DNA from: a virus
IMG/VR virus record: IMGVR_UViG_3300008108_000087
Span: 1-64,000 of that record
Direction: 5' to 3' (one strand)
DNA length: 64,000 bases
Below the pieces are notes generated by a model. The model was not told the DNA's origin. It did no database searches and worked only from the letters and a program-made list of their open reading frames with translations. Of the stretch, positions 1 to 8,216 are shown piece after piece. Every line of letters starts with the position of its first letter. Positions within the stretch are counted from its first letter, which is position 1. Position numbers and translations under genes: made by a program.

Positions 1-1833
1 AGAACCAAATAAACCACTACAATAATCTGGTGCAGTACTACCTGAACTAATTAAAAAATTAGTTGAAGTGGTTGAGGTTACTGTTGGTGTGGGCGTTGCT
101 GTTGGTGTAGGTGTAACTGTAGGGGTTGGTGTTGATTGAGGTAATATTTGATCTCCAAGAGCTCTATATAATACTTCTACTGTCCATGTTCCTGAAGCAA
201 TTGTTGCATTTAATTTACCAGTTCCAGATACATTGAATCCTACTGCTGTTGTATTTCCTAAATCAATTGTAGTTGTTTCATTATATGAAGAATTTGTACC
301 ATCCCAAACACTCATTATCGCCCCACCTCTCATATTACTTCCACTTTTGATAACATAATCAAAAAATGCACCGTCAAAAGTACTTAAATCAAATATTTCT
401 GTGTTACTTGAAATTGTAGTTCCAGTTGAACATATTTTAGCATTATTAATTGTTAAACAACCAGCGATTGTTTGTGCACCAGTTAATGTGTTTGACCCTG
501 TGGTTGCAAACCCATAGTTTGTGATTTGGGTGCTACTACTAACAATACCACTACCAGTAAGATTAATATTAGTAATATCAATTGAACCTGAAATAATGTG
601 CCCACCCTTAGCTACGTTCAAATGACCCGCAACAGGTGTTGAAAAATAAACTTCAATTGTATCAGAATCTATAGATCTAATTTCTTGTGGGAAGATTATC
701 TTTCTATTGTTGTTATAAACAGTAACAATAGGATAATCCGTACCCATATTATGGGATACCGACCAAGTGGTTGCTGCACTAAATTGTTGTGTCATTCCAC
801 CAGGACCAGTACCTAAAGAAGCTATTGCTCTACCGCTTTGTGCAGATGGAAAAGTTATCGTTGCGCTATCGGAATTTACAGCAGTTATTTGTGATGGAAT
901 AATTACATTATCATTCGTATCAAAAATTTGAAAAATAGGATATTTTTGACCTAAGTTGTGGTTAAATGTCCAAGTTGTACTAGGGGTTGTTTGATTTAAC
1001 TCTGCATATGCTCCATCACCAGCACCGCCTCCACTACCACCAGCACCAGCATTTAAAGCAAATGCAGCTGTTAATGCATATGATGCACTCAATACCGTCA
1101 TTGAAGACGTTTGACTTGAGTATACAACACTTGATGTAAAATTATCTAATGCTGTAATATGTTCGTTTACTGACCCGCTAAATAAACCAAATGAGGTTGT
1201 GAAAGAATTGAATGCTCCAGTTAATGAATTTAAAGATCCAGTAATGTTTTCAATTCTTGTATTTAAAGATGACGAAAGATTGGTAGTACTGAATTTTAAT
1301 TCTTTTGTGTATCCATTTGTGTTCGTATCTGTATTTGATACTGTGATATCAACACCCCCATCACCAATAACTTCAAAAGCATCTGATCCGGTTGCTCTAA
1401 GCATACCAGAACCAGAAACAAATATATCCCTAAAGTGAGAACCAATTGAAATGAATGCGGTGCCTGGTGCAGATTCACTAACGTTTAAACCGGTACCGTC
1501 GTCAAATTGTAACTTTGTGAACGCTTTATCATATGTGTTACCATCAACATCAGATCCGGTAATAACAAATGGGACACTTGTTAAACCAGAAGCATTACCA
1601 ATAAATGAACCCGAAATCACTGATGCAGATATTGCACCAACTAAACTAATTGAACCTGTATTAACGGTATTTGTAACTACTAATTCTTGTACTGAGGGTC
1701 CACCGGAGCCAGAAACGGCCATAAAGACTTTACCGTCTGTGGTATTAAGCGCTAATTCTCCAAGTTGTAAGTTAGTGTTCGTTGGTTTTTGACCAGATAC
1801 ACTACTTCTACGTAGTTTTACTATTTGTGCCAT
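1..1833 (-). CDS. Tail fibre protein (C-terminus beyond the window)
   Basis: The frame is open for 611 codons from ATG at 1833 to the window edge, so the C-terminus is missing. The N-terminus (MAQIVKLRRSS, then LQLGELALNTTDGKVF) is the type seen in phage tail fibres, and its MAQI(V/I)K.RR start is shared with the fibre gene starting at 4713. Two tandem copies of a fibre domain (TWTFNHNLG..YPIFQIFD and TWSVSHNMG..YPIVTVYN) lie near residues 320-430. A Thr-Pro-rich linker begins near residue 565, followed by a new module cut by the edge. A GAGGG ribosome-binding site precedes the start. Likely a receptor-facing tail fibre; the exact position in the virion is not known. Confidence 0.8.
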   Translation of the reverse strand, partial: MAQIVKLRRSSVSGQKPTNTNLQLGELALNTTDGKVFMAVSGSGGPSVQELVVTNTVNTGSISLVGAISASVISGSFIGNASGLTSVPFVITGSDVDGNTYDKAFTKLQFDDGTGLNVSESAPGTAFISIGSHFRDIFVSGSGMLRATGSDAFEVIGDGGVDITVSNTDTNTNGYTKELKFSTTNLSSSLNTRIENITGSLNSLTGAFNSFTTSFGLFSGSVNEHITALDNFTSSVVYSSQTSSMTVLSASYALTAAFALNAGAGGSGGGAGDGAYAELNQTTPSTTWTFNHNLGQKYPIFQIFDTNDNVIIPSQITAVNSDSATITFPSAQSGRAIASLGTGPGGMTQQFSAATTWSVSHNMGTDYPIVTVYNNNRKIIFPQEIRSIDSDTIEVYFSTPVAGHLNVAKGGHIISGSIDITNINLTGSGIVSSSTQITNYGFATTGSNTLTGAQTIAGCLTINNAKICSTGTTISSNTEIFDLSTFDGAFFDYVIKSGSNMRGGAIMSVWDGTNSSYNETTTIDLGNTTAVGFNVSGTGKLNATIASGTWTVEVLYRALGDQILPQSTPTPTVTPTPTATPTPTVTSTTSTNFLISSGSTAPDYCSGLFGS

Positions 1834-1896
1834 ATATATGGGTCCCTCAAAATTGTTGTGGTATATACCACCGTTAATAACCTATGTAGGTCTTAC

Positions 1897-1904
1897 TATA
1901 AATA
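1897..1904 (-). promoter_or_regulatory. TATTTATA motif, candidate phage promoter
   Basis: Coding-strand TATTTATA lies 63 nt upstream of the fibre gene starting at 1833, just after the terminator of the upstream gene. It belongs to a recurrent set in this window and may allow the fibre gene to be transcribed on its own. Confidence 0.4.
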
Positions 1905-1930
1905 CATAAAAGTTATGATTATGTAAATAA

Positions 1931-1958
1931 AAAAGGGAGGTTTTTATACCTCCCTTTT
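1931..1958 (-). terminator. Intrinsic terminator after the 1979-3385 gene
   Basis: A perfect 10-bp stem (AAAAGGGAGG with CCTCCCTTTT) with an 8-nt loop is followed on the minus strand by a T-rich tract. It lies 20 nt past the stop at 1979. It is nearly symmetric, so it could also work on the plus strand. Confidence 0.75.
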
Positions 1959-1978
1959 TATTATTCCCAAATAAACGC

Positions 1979-3385
1979 TTAGTACGTTCCGCCATCAATC
2001 ACTGTAGAAAACGCTAACGCTCCAGTAGAATTTTTATAGCCCAATAAACCATCTAATACGTCTGTTGTTTCTGTTGTTGAAACAAAACCAACAATATTAG
2101 CAGAGTTTCTGAACATGATAGCAGATGTTTTAGTTCCGTTATCGGTTCCACCTGAATATGATAATGTGAAATTACCACTAATCAATGCATCACCTGTTCC
2201 AGAGTCGATTGTAAATTTATTTGTATTGAATGCTAATGTTGTACCAAGATAAGTCAACAAGCTATCTGAAATATGATCATCACCTGTTGCAATTGGAATG
2301 TGACCAACTGTTAATCCTGTCTCATCACCCAATGATCCACTGTTTTTAGGTCCCGCAATAAATCTTGCAGAAGCATATGCTGAACCAGAAGGGTTCGAAT
2401 ATAACCACACATTATTCACAGCATCCCATAAAAGTGATCCAGTTGCACCGGCATTTGAACCAGAATCGTGTACTGTTATACCACCAAATCTTTCAAATGG
2501 TGCATATGTGTTTAAGTTAATAATATTTGTTCCCAAATCAACTTGTGAAGAAGAGATGTTAACATAGCTAGATGTTCCTAATAATTCTAAGTTACCTGAA
2601 ACATATAAATTCCCATGAACAACTGCATTATCTGTAACATCAAGAGAACCTGAAATTCCTAAACTACCTGTAATTCCTAAATCAACATTTTCAAGTCTCA
2701 AGCTTCCGGTGTTATCTAATAACACTTTGTGAGTCAAGCCAGATGAAATATCATATGTTGAAAAATTAACGCTACCACTATTAACATTAAGATAGTTAAC
2801 ACCCGATTCACTATTGTCTGTTTTTAGTTGTATACTTAAACTTGATGTACTTTCTAATACTATGTCTCCAGCGGTTGTAATATCTAAGTTACCCGCGCCA
2901 TAATCGGAAATATGATTAACAAACAATGTATCACCACCAACTAAACTAACATTATTGTCAAAAGATGTTACACCAGAAACACTTAAAGAATCTTTTAGTG
3001 TTGCTGAACCGGTAACGTCTAATGTTGAGTTAATTGTAGTAGCCCCTTTTAATTCTGTAGATGAGTTTACTGTTAAAGTACTTTCTAATGTTGTTGTTCC
3101 TGATACTGATAAGCTGTCTTTTAGTGTTGCTGAACCTGTTACAGTTAATGTAGAATTCATTCCTACCGCACCTCTTAGTTCTGATGAACCAGTGACTAAC
3201 AATGTACCATCTATAACTGTTGTACCAGTCATAGAAACACCGCTAGTATTAGCTAAGAACTTTCTGTGCCATGTTGTACCATCAAATTCAGCAATATTGA
3301 ATCCGCCCGTACCACTGTTTCTCGAATCAAAAACAAACTCAGCACCACCTCTTTGAGATGGGGTTGCATAATTGTTACCAAACAT
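1979..3385 (-). CDS. Tail fibre shaft protein, possibly the C-terminal part of a split gene
   Basis: A 468-residue, Gly/Ser/Thr-rich beta-repeat protein. Residues about 55-140 carry repeats of the type TLTVTGSATLKDSLSVSG, typical of trimeric fibre shafts. Later it has the same GTNIIxLN..F GGI.V.DSGS..G.TGSLLWD block found in the 4759-5496 fibre protein, so the two are paralogous. The ATG at 3385 has no close Shine-Dalgarno sequence, and the frame stays open upstream to about 3454 (reading ..IYGFYDGSNILGSYYQ), overlapping the end of the 3400-4713 gene in the -1 frame. It may therefore be the C-terminal half of one longer fibre gene. It ends just before a terminator. Confidence 0.75.
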   Translation of the reverse strand: MFGNNYATPSQRGGAEFVFDSRNSGTGGFNIAEFDGTTWHRKFLANTSGVSMTGTTVIDGTLLVTGSSELRGAVGMNSTLTVTGSATLKDSLSVSGTTTLESTLTVNSSTELKGATTINSTLDVTGSATLKDSLSVSGVTSFDNNVSLVGGDTLFVNHISDYGAGNLDITTAGDIVLESTSSLSIQLKTDNSESGVNYLNVNSGSVNFSTYDISSGLTHKVLLDNTGSLRLENVDLGITGSLGISGSLDVTDNAVVHGNLYVSGNLELLGTSSYVNISSSQVDLGTNIINLNTYAPFERFGGITVHDSGSNAGATGSLLWDAVNNVWLYSNPSGSAYASARFIAGPKNSGSLGDETGLTVGHIPIATGDDHISDSLLTYLGTTLAFNTNKFTIDSGTGDALISGNFTLSYSGGTDNGTKTSAIMFRNSANIVGFVSTTETTDVLDGLLGYKNSTGALAFSTVIDGGTY

Positions 3386-3399
3386 TTGGTAATATGAAC

Positions 3400-4713
3400 C
3401 TAAAATGTTTGAGCCATCATAGAAACCGTATATTGTGTTGTCGGTGTGATTGTATTAGTATTATCATCTATTTTTAAGAAATTACTATCATCACCGAAGA
3501 AGCTATATGCAGCATTACCTTTGATATGAATATCAGATGGTGCGGTATTATAAATTCTAAAATCTCTAGAATCATTAAGATCTGGTTTCAAATATAGTGA
3601 ACCGGTACCTTGAATATTAGTTACTTCAAGTGCACCAGATAAATTTAAATTGCCGTTATCAAAAGTTAAACCACTGTAGTCCGTTAATAAACCGTTTGTG
3701 CCAGCAACAACTAATCTTTTTTCTGTTAATTGATCATTATATATCGATCCAGATATTACTACTTGATCGCCAGCGCCTTGTCCTAAATAAGATGAACCGC
3801 TTACAACTAAGTCTTCAAATACTGTGATACCATCAAGTGATATTGATTGTGCTTCTAATATATTAACATAAGCAGTTCCACTAACATGTAGGTTTCTCCA
3901 GTTTTTACTTGAAGAACCTAAGTCGAATGAATTGTGTACAATTGGTAATATTGATGAACTAACCTCACCACCAAATTGAATAATATCTGTTGTTTGGTTA
4001 CCGATTGTGATGTTACCACCTAAAGTGATGTCACCAGTTACTTCAATAGAACCTGTTTGATATGTGTTACCTGTTATATGTAAATCGTTACCTAAGAAAG
4101 TTTGACCGCTAACAGTTAGGGTTCCACCAGTTAAATTAGTAACCGTACCGTATGTACTTGTAAAAGTTGATCCAGTTAAGTTTGTAAAATTACCATTACT
4201 TCCGGTTAAAGAAGTGATGTTTGAATTCGTACTTACGAATGTTGTACCAGTTAGATTTGTAAAATTACCATTACTTCCGGTTAAAGAAGTGATGTTAGCA
4301 TTGGTACTACTTAAGGTTGTACCAGTAACATTAGTAATATTTGCATTACTACCGGTAAGTGAAGTAATTGTAACATTACTAATAGTGTTACCTTCAATGT
4401 TACCAGTAAAATCTAATCTACTGTTACCATCTTTACTAAGAATATAAAGAGATTTATTTCCCGAAGCATAAAATGGTGTACCATCGATTACTGAACCATG
4501 TGATCCAACTGTGATTGTTGGGGCTGCAGCACCTTGATAAATCTTGGAAATCGGTCTATAAGCACCTGCAATACCTTCAGTTTCACCAACAAAAAGAAAC
4601 GGACCGTTAAGGTCTCCGATTGATCCTGTGGCTACAACAAGTTCAGAAATTCTGGCTGTAACATCTTTTAATTGGGTTATACTACCTCTCCTGTGTTTAA
4701 TTATTTGTGCCAT
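3400..4713 (-). CDS. Tail fibre protein with repeated LTGSN units
   Basis: A 437-residue fibre protein starting MAQIIKHRRGS, paralogous at its N-terminus to the fibre gene starting at 1833. Residues about 120-200 are tandem 25-residue repeats (NITSLTGSNGNFTNLTG), followed by shaft blocks such as TYQTGSIEVTGDITLGGN. The start has an A/G-rich ribosome-binding site (AAAGAAAG) and a TATTTATA motif 25 nt upstream. The C-terminus ends abruptly (VSMMAQTF) in a region where the -1 frame continues into the next gene; adding one T to the TTTT at the stop would fuse the two into a protein of about 911 residues. Confidence 0.8.
   Translation of the reverse strand: MAQIIKHRRGSITQLKDVTARISELVVATGSIGDLNGPFLFVGETEGIAGAYRPISKIYQGAAAPTITVGSHGSVIDGTPFYASGNKSLYILSKDGNSRLDFTGNIEGNTISNVTITSLTGSNANITNVTGTTLSSTNANITSLTGSNGNFTNLTGTTFVSTNSNITSLTGSNGNFTNLTGSTFTSTYGTVTNLTGGTLTVSGQTFLGNDLHITGNTYQTGSIEVTGDITLGGNITIGNQTTDIIQFGGEVSSSILPIVHNSFDLGSSSKNWRNLHVSGTAYVNILEAQSISLDGITVFEDLVVSGSSYLGQGAGDQVVISGSIYNDQLTEKRLVVAGTNGLLTDYSGLTFDNGNLNLSGALEVTNIQGTGSLYLKPDLNDSRDFRIYNTAPSDIHIKGNAAYSFFGDDSNFLKIDDNTNTITPTTQYTVSMMAQTF
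4181..4296 (-). repeat. 75-nt-period direct repeat inside a fibre gene
   Basis: A 41-nt block at 4181-4221 recurs exactly at 4256-4296, an offset of 75 nt or 25 codons. It encodes the repeated LTGSNGNFTNLTG units of the fibre shaft. Such in-frame direct repeats can change copy number by recombination. Confidence 0.85.
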
Positions 4714-4738
4714 CTTTCTTTTTTAATAGTTTTATTTA

Positions 4739-4746
4739 TATAAATA
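4739..4746 (-). promoter_or_regulatory. TATTTATA motif, candidate phage promoter
   Basis: Coding-strand TATTTATA is 25 nt upstream of the start at 4713. The overlapping sequence also holds the reverse orientation (TATAAATA on the coding strand at 4733-4740), so direction cannot be judged from this site alone. Confidence 0.4.
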
Positions 4747-4758
4747 CTTTATTTTTAA

Positions 4759-5496
4759 TTAGAAAAAACCGTCGCCACAGTCAATAACCGAATTTTTGTT
4801 ACGGTCACTTAACGAACCTAGATTTTCTATAGTTAATGACGCAGATACTATGTGACTATTAACAATATTCTTAACAATTGCCATAGCACCTGATACCGTC
4901 AAAGTATCTTTATTATGATCTGTCTGTACCAATGTTGTCCCCCCTTCTACTTTAAGATCACCAAGAATTCTAACAGACCCACTCATTAATATTGTTGTAC
5001 CATCGTCAGAAACCCTGGAATCAATTAAAGTTCCATCCTGACCGGTCTTAAGTAGATAATTTGCGGTTCCAGTACCACCTAATAAAATAGGTTGCTCACT
5101 TCCTAAAGGCCCAGCTATCCATCTATCATTAAGTGAGTCCCATAAAAATGAGCCAGAAATTGTATTTGGGGCGGTGGGGTCTTTTATTAACAAACCGCCA
5201 AAAGAAGCTGCAGTACCATTTAATTCAACAATATTGTCACCGATCGTAACAACATTTGATTCTACTGCGGTTGTTGTACCCTTAACGGTTAAATTACCAC
5301 TAACTACAAGGTTACCTGGAATATCCAAGTCGCCACCAACAACTAATGATCCCGAAGCATATAAATTTTTAGCATATACGGCTTCCAAATAATTTGAGCC
5401 GGTTCCACCCAATACTACCAATGAAGCCGATCCACTCGAATTTAATGGAACGTTCTGGGTGTCAATCTGTAACCAATTTATCTGTTGTAGAGGCAT
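4759..5496 (-). CDS. Short tail fibre / fibre-associated structural protein
   Basis: A 245-residue beta-rich protein. An N-terminal PLQQINWLQIDT segment leads into shaft-like repeats (LVVGGDLDIPGNLVVSGNLTVKG) near residues 50-75. The block IGDNIVELNG..ASFGGLLIKDP..SGSFLWDS near residues 85-130 is shared with the 1979-3385 fibre protein. The C-terminus ends in a polar tail (RNKNSVIDCGDGFF). It forms a run with two other fibre genes and probably belongs to the same tail-fibre set. No obvious Shine-Dalgarno sequence precedes the ATG; a TATTTATG variant of the promoter-like motif lies 19 nt upstream. Confidence 0.75.
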   Translation of the reverse strand: MPLQQINWLQIDTQNVPLNSSGSASLVVLGGTGSNYLEAVYAKNLYASGSLVVGGDLDIPGNLVVSGNLTVKGTTTAVESNVVTIGDNIVELNGTAASFGGLLIKDPTAPNTISGSFLWDSLNDRWIAGPLGSEQPILLGGTGTANYLLKTGQDGTLIDSRVSDDGTTILMSGSVRILGDLKVEGGTTLVQTDHNKDTLTVSGAMAIVKNIVNSHIVSASLTIENLGSLSDRNKNSVIDCGDGFF

Positions 5497-5515
5497 GTAA
5501 AAGTAAAGTCTTTTA

Positions 5516-5523
5516 CATAAATA
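5516..5523 (-). promoter_or_regulatory. TATTTATG motif, candidate phage promoter
   Basis: A one-base variant of the recurrent TATTTATA motif, on the coding strand 19 nt upstream of the start at 5496 and just downstream of the glutaredoxin-gene terminator. Confidence 0.35.
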
Positions 5524-5548
5524 CTTTTATTATGGTTCTTCGCATAAA

Positions 5549-5575
5549 AAAGGGGATTTTTTTTGAATCCCCTTT
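5549..5575 (-). terminator. Intrinsic terminator after the glutaredoxin gene
   Basis: A 10-bp perfect stem (AAAGGGGATT with AATCCCCTTT) with a 7-nt loop is followed on the minus strand by a T-tract. It separates the NusG-AAA-thioredoxin-glutaredoxin operon from the tail-fibre genes. Confidence 0.8.
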
Positions 5576-5584
5576 GAACTTTTT

Positions 5585-5857
5585 TTACAGATATTTTTTT
5601 ATTTTTTCTATTGCCTCTTCTTTTGTTTGAAAATCACGGCCAGCTACGAATATTGGGCCGGATAAGGTTTCTGGGTCTTGTAAATAAACAGTGGGTAAAG
5701 CATCCACCTTTGTTAACTTAACAACCTCATCATAAATTTTTCTACTTTTACTTACTTCAAACTCTTCATATGATATGCCTTGTTTGATTAATTCGTCTTT
5801 GAGAAATTTACAATGTGAACAACCGTTAAGTGTAAAAATATTTACAGAATATGCCAT
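5585..5857 (-). CDS. Glutaredoxin-like protein
   Basis: A 90-residue single-domain thioredoxin-fold protein. The active site GCSHCKF (CxxC, near residue 13) follows a first beta strand (YSVNIFTL), and the cis-proline motif (ALPTVYL) is near residue 54, as in glutaredoxins. The length fits the family. It is translated one base after the thioredoxin gene. In T4-like phages glutaredoxin (NrdC) supplies electrons to phage ribonucleotide reductase, and this window encodes class Ia NrdA/NrdB, so the same role is likely. A disulfide role in virion protein folding cannot be excluded. Confidence 0.85.
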   Translation of the reverse strand: MAYSVNIFTLNGCSHCKFLKDELIKQGISYEEFEVSKSRKIYDEVVKLTKVDALPTVYLQDPETLSGPIFVAGRDFQTKEEAIEKIKKYL

Positions 5858-5858
5858 T

Positions 5859-6164
5859 TTACAAATTATTTAAAATTTCTTTATAGAAACTATCCGAATT
5901 CGCTCCGGTAGATCTATCGATTAATTCAGCCCCTTTATATATCATCACGGTAGGTACCGATCTAATACCAACTTTTACTGCGTGATCCATATTTTCATCC
6001 ACATCAACCGAAACAAACTTTGCATTTGGATATTCTGACTGTAAATCACTAAGTCTTGGCATTAATGATTTACACGGACCACACCATTTAGCAAAATAAT
6101 CAACCAATACAACTTGGTCTCCTGTTAATAATTGTTCTACTACTTCTCCTGTAACGTTTTCCAT
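5859..6164 (-). CDS. Thioredoxin
   Basis: A complete 101-residue thioredoxin. The canonical active site KWCGPCK lies near residues 26-32 and the cis-proline segment RSVPTVMIYKG near residues 67-77. It is a cytoplasmic disulfide reductant. It sits 3 nt from the AAA+ ATPase gene upstream and 1 nt from the glutaredoxin gene downstream, so the three are cotranscribed. The most likely partner is the phage NrdA, whose C-terminus carries a CxxC pair (CEGCGS) of the kind reduced by thioredoxin or glutaredoxin. Confidence 0.93.
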   Translation of the reverse strand: MENVTGEVVEQLLTGDQVVLVDYFAKWCGPCKSLMPRLSDLQSEYPNAKFVSVDVDENMDHAVKVGIRSVPTVMIYKGAELIDRSTGANSDSFYKEILNNL

Positions 6165-6167
6165 AAT

Positions 6168-7238
6168 TTAAAATCCTATTTTACTTGTTTTTTTATCTGA
6201 TGATTTATGAACCTCCACATCTACATTATATATATCTGCTAGTACCATTCCTTCTGATGAAACGTAATCTTTTTTCAGATGTTTTAATAATTTATTGGTT
6301 TCCTCTAGTGTTAGCTTTTCGAACTTATGCTCAACGATAAGTCTCCCCTTTCTTAATAAAGCTTGGTCAATCCTTTCTCGTTTCATATTAAATGTGGCGA
6401 TCACTTGAATGTTTAAGCAATCACCTAAAATACCATCTGTTAAGTTTAATAAATTAGATACCCCGGCTGCAGAGCCATTACCTTCTCTATCAGAAATAAC
6501 CCTCTCAGCATCTTCGATAATCAAGATTGTATTTCTATGATCCATTAAAAATGGGATAATATTTGGTTCAGATAACATCTCAGCCATGGATGGTGGGATA
6601 AATAAAATATCCTTTTCTTTAATAAGTTTTGTTAGATACTTTATATAAGATGTTTTTCCGGTACCTGGTTCACCATGTAGTAAAATAATACCTTTATCAT
6701 TTGGTTTATTTAATCTTTTAACCATGATATCATGAACGTTCTTGAATTCTTTACCATAATTTAAAACTAAATCAATATCCGGAATTGCTAAATCATATTC
6801 CTCTGTATCTAAGTGTCCCATATCACTTTTTATCAAATTGATATTGGCTTTCTTTTTGTTTTTTGCAAATTTATTAATCTCATTGAAATTCATTTGTTCG
6901 TCCAGTTGTCCCTCTCTTATATCATAAAAGAATGTTAGGGTTAACAAGGGATTTTTTTCTGTTGTTTTACCATGTGAAAACATGATAAATAACTTTTTTT
7001 CATAATTTACGAACAAGCGTTCAGATGAATTCATTTCTCTGCTTGATAATTCTATTCTTGATAGTTCGATAAAATTATGATCCTTAAAATAAGGTATAAT
7101 TTCGTGAGAATAGGTTTGTCTATACGAATGTTTGGATGGGATAGTATTAAAGTGAATCAAATATAATTGTTCAACTGGCGCTTCATTCCCATAAGATGTT
7201 TCGTATAAATTATAATGTTGGGGATATTGTACGTTCAT
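6168..7238 (-). CDS. AAA+ ATPase
   Basis: A 356-residue protein with a unique N-terminal half (about 170 residues, no recognised domain) and a C-terminal AAA+ domain. Walker A is GEPGTGKT (189-196), Walker B is ILIIEDAE (238-245), sensor 1 is in ATFN (about 281-284), and arginines in LLRKGRL (about 295-300) are in arginine-finger position. The arrangement resembles single-domain BCS1/Cdc48-type AAA proteins more than clamp loaders. The substrate is unknown; a remodelling or chaperone role is plausible. It lies in an operon with NusG upstream and thioredoxin downstream. Confidence 0.85.
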   Translation of the reverse strand: MNVQYPQHYNLYETSYGNEAPVEQLYLIHFNTIPSKHSYRQTYSHEIIPYFKDHNFIELSRIELSSREMNSSERLFVNYEKKLFIMFSHGKTTEKNPLLTLTFFYDIREGQLDEQMNFNEINKFAKNKKKANINLIKSDMGHLDTEEYDLAIPDIDLVLNYGKEFKNVHDIMVKRLNKPNDKGIILLHGEPGTGKTSYIKYLTKLIKEKDILFIPPSMAEMLSEPNIIPFLMDHRNTILIIEDAERVISDREGNGSAAGVSNLLNLTDGILGDCLNIQVIATFNMKRERIDQALLRKGRLIVEHKFEKLTLEETNKLLKHLKKDYVSSEGMVLADIYNVDVEVHKSSDKKTSKIGF

Positions 7239-7276
7239 GTATTAAATATACACGAAAAAAATGACAAATCAAAACA

Positions 7277-7570
7277 TTAATTCATTGAAATTGGTGGGTA
7301 ATTTTCGAAAAACATAAATAACCCATCTGCACTATAGAATACTTTTTGTTTACTGATTGTAACAGCTAAAATTGTTTTTCTCAATAACTCAAATTGTTCT
7401 TGTGTTAATTCCGGTTGCCCATTTTTCTCAAAATTTTTTTCTGAAATTAGAGCTAAGTGTTTGTAAAATTCTTCTGCATCTGAATTACCAATGAAATAAG
7501 TTTTGGCTTCTTCATTTGTGGTTAAATAATTTTTAACCTTTTGTAGATAAACAAGAACCTCGGTATCCAT
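7277..7570 (-). CDS. Hypothetical protein
   Basis: A 97-residue, mostly helical acidic protein with no family I recognise. Its start codon overlaps the stop of the nusG gene by one base (TAATG), indicating translational coupling, and it is followed 38 nt later by the AAA+ ATPase gene. Coupling to nusG suggests related expression timing, not function. No membrane segment or cysteine motif is visible. Confidence 0.75.
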   Translation of the reverse strand: MDTEVLVYLQKVKNYLTTNEEAKTYFIGNSDAEEFYKHLALISEKNFEKNGQPELTQEQFELLRKTILAVTISKQKVFYSADGLFMFFENYPPISMN

Positions 7571-8094
7571 TAATAAACTTTTGATATTTGTTCTAAATTA
7601 ACCTCAACAACAGTGTCTCGGCCAAAAACCTTAACGTTTAGTTGTACTTTATCATTATAAATATTGCTAACAACCCCGTTAAATGATGTAAATGGACCGT
7701 CATTGATAACAACGCTTTCACCTAGAATGAATTTGACAGTTTTGTTTTCTTTGTGTTTTTCTAAAACATCGTCTTTCAATATTTTGTTAATATCATCCTC
7801 ACTCATTCTTCTCGGTCTTTTATCACCAAGCATACCCATAACCGCTGGGCTGGCTGCAATTGTTTTCAATTGGTCTTCTGTTAATTGATTTTGAGATTCA
7901 AAGTAAAGATACCCATTATATATTACTTTCTCCCTTAGAACTTTCTTTTTTCTAACTACAACGAATTCTTTTTCCATTGGGCAAACAAATCGATCAATGA
8001 AATTTATTTTACCCAACCCAATTTGAGTGTTGAATTGTTCATTTAGTTGTCTTTCTTTACCTGGGGTAACTTTTATTACATACCACTTGGACAT
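7570..8094 (-). CDS. nusG: NusG-family transcription elongation factor
   Basis: A 174-residue protein with the two NusG domains. An N-terminal NGN domain starts SKWYVIKVTPGKERQLNEQF and includes YLYFES near residue 67. A C-terminal KOW domain, near residues 125-174, contains GESVVINDGPFTSFNGVVSNIY and ends with the usual VEVNLEQISKVY. NusG binds RNA polymerase and affects pausing, antitermination and coupling to translation. The complete domain order suggests it can substitute for or compete with host NusG on polymerase. It is the first gene leftward from the divergent region at 8095-8216, 26 nt after a TATTTATA motif. Confidence 0.92.
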   Translation of the reverse strand: MSKWYVIKVTPGKERQLNEQFNTQIGLGKINFIDRFVCPMEKEFVVVRKKKVLREKVIYNGYLYFESQNQLTEDQLKTIAASPAVMGMLGDKRPRRMSEDDINKILKDDVLEKHKENKTVKFILGESVVINDGPFTSFNGVVSNIYNDKVQLNVKVFGRDTVVEVNLEQISKVY

Positions 8095-8120
8095 ATTATT
8101 TTTTTTTTAATCTGAATTAT

Positions 8121-8128
8121 TATAAATA
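8121..8128 (-). promoter_or_regulatory. TATTTATA motif, leftward candidate promoter
   Basis: Minus-strand TATTTATA lies 26 nt upstream of nusG. Together with the plus-strand copy at 8202-8209 it makes a divergent pair: each gene has the motif in its own coding orientation. Confidence 0.5.
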
Positions 8129-8201
8129 TTTATTTTTCACCTAATCATTAATATACGTATTATTTTTAAAATAAGCAAATGTTTGGTTTTTGACCTTTTT
8201 T

Positions 8202-8209
8202 TATTTATA
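8202..8209 (+). promoter_or_regulatory. TATTTATA motif, rightward candidate promoter
   Basis: Plus-strand TATTTATA ends 7 nt before the ATG at 8217, the start of the only rightward genes in the window. Because the orientation flips with gene direction, this copy is the best argument that the motif is directional. Confidence 0.5.
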
Positions 8210-8216
8210 TTTAGTT

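Noticed and set aside
4733-4740. T4-type late promoter TATAAATA on the coding strand
   Set aside because: Present here only because it overlaps the TATTTATA copy; the other sites listed carry the reverse-complement form on the coding strand, so a T4-type orientation is not supported.
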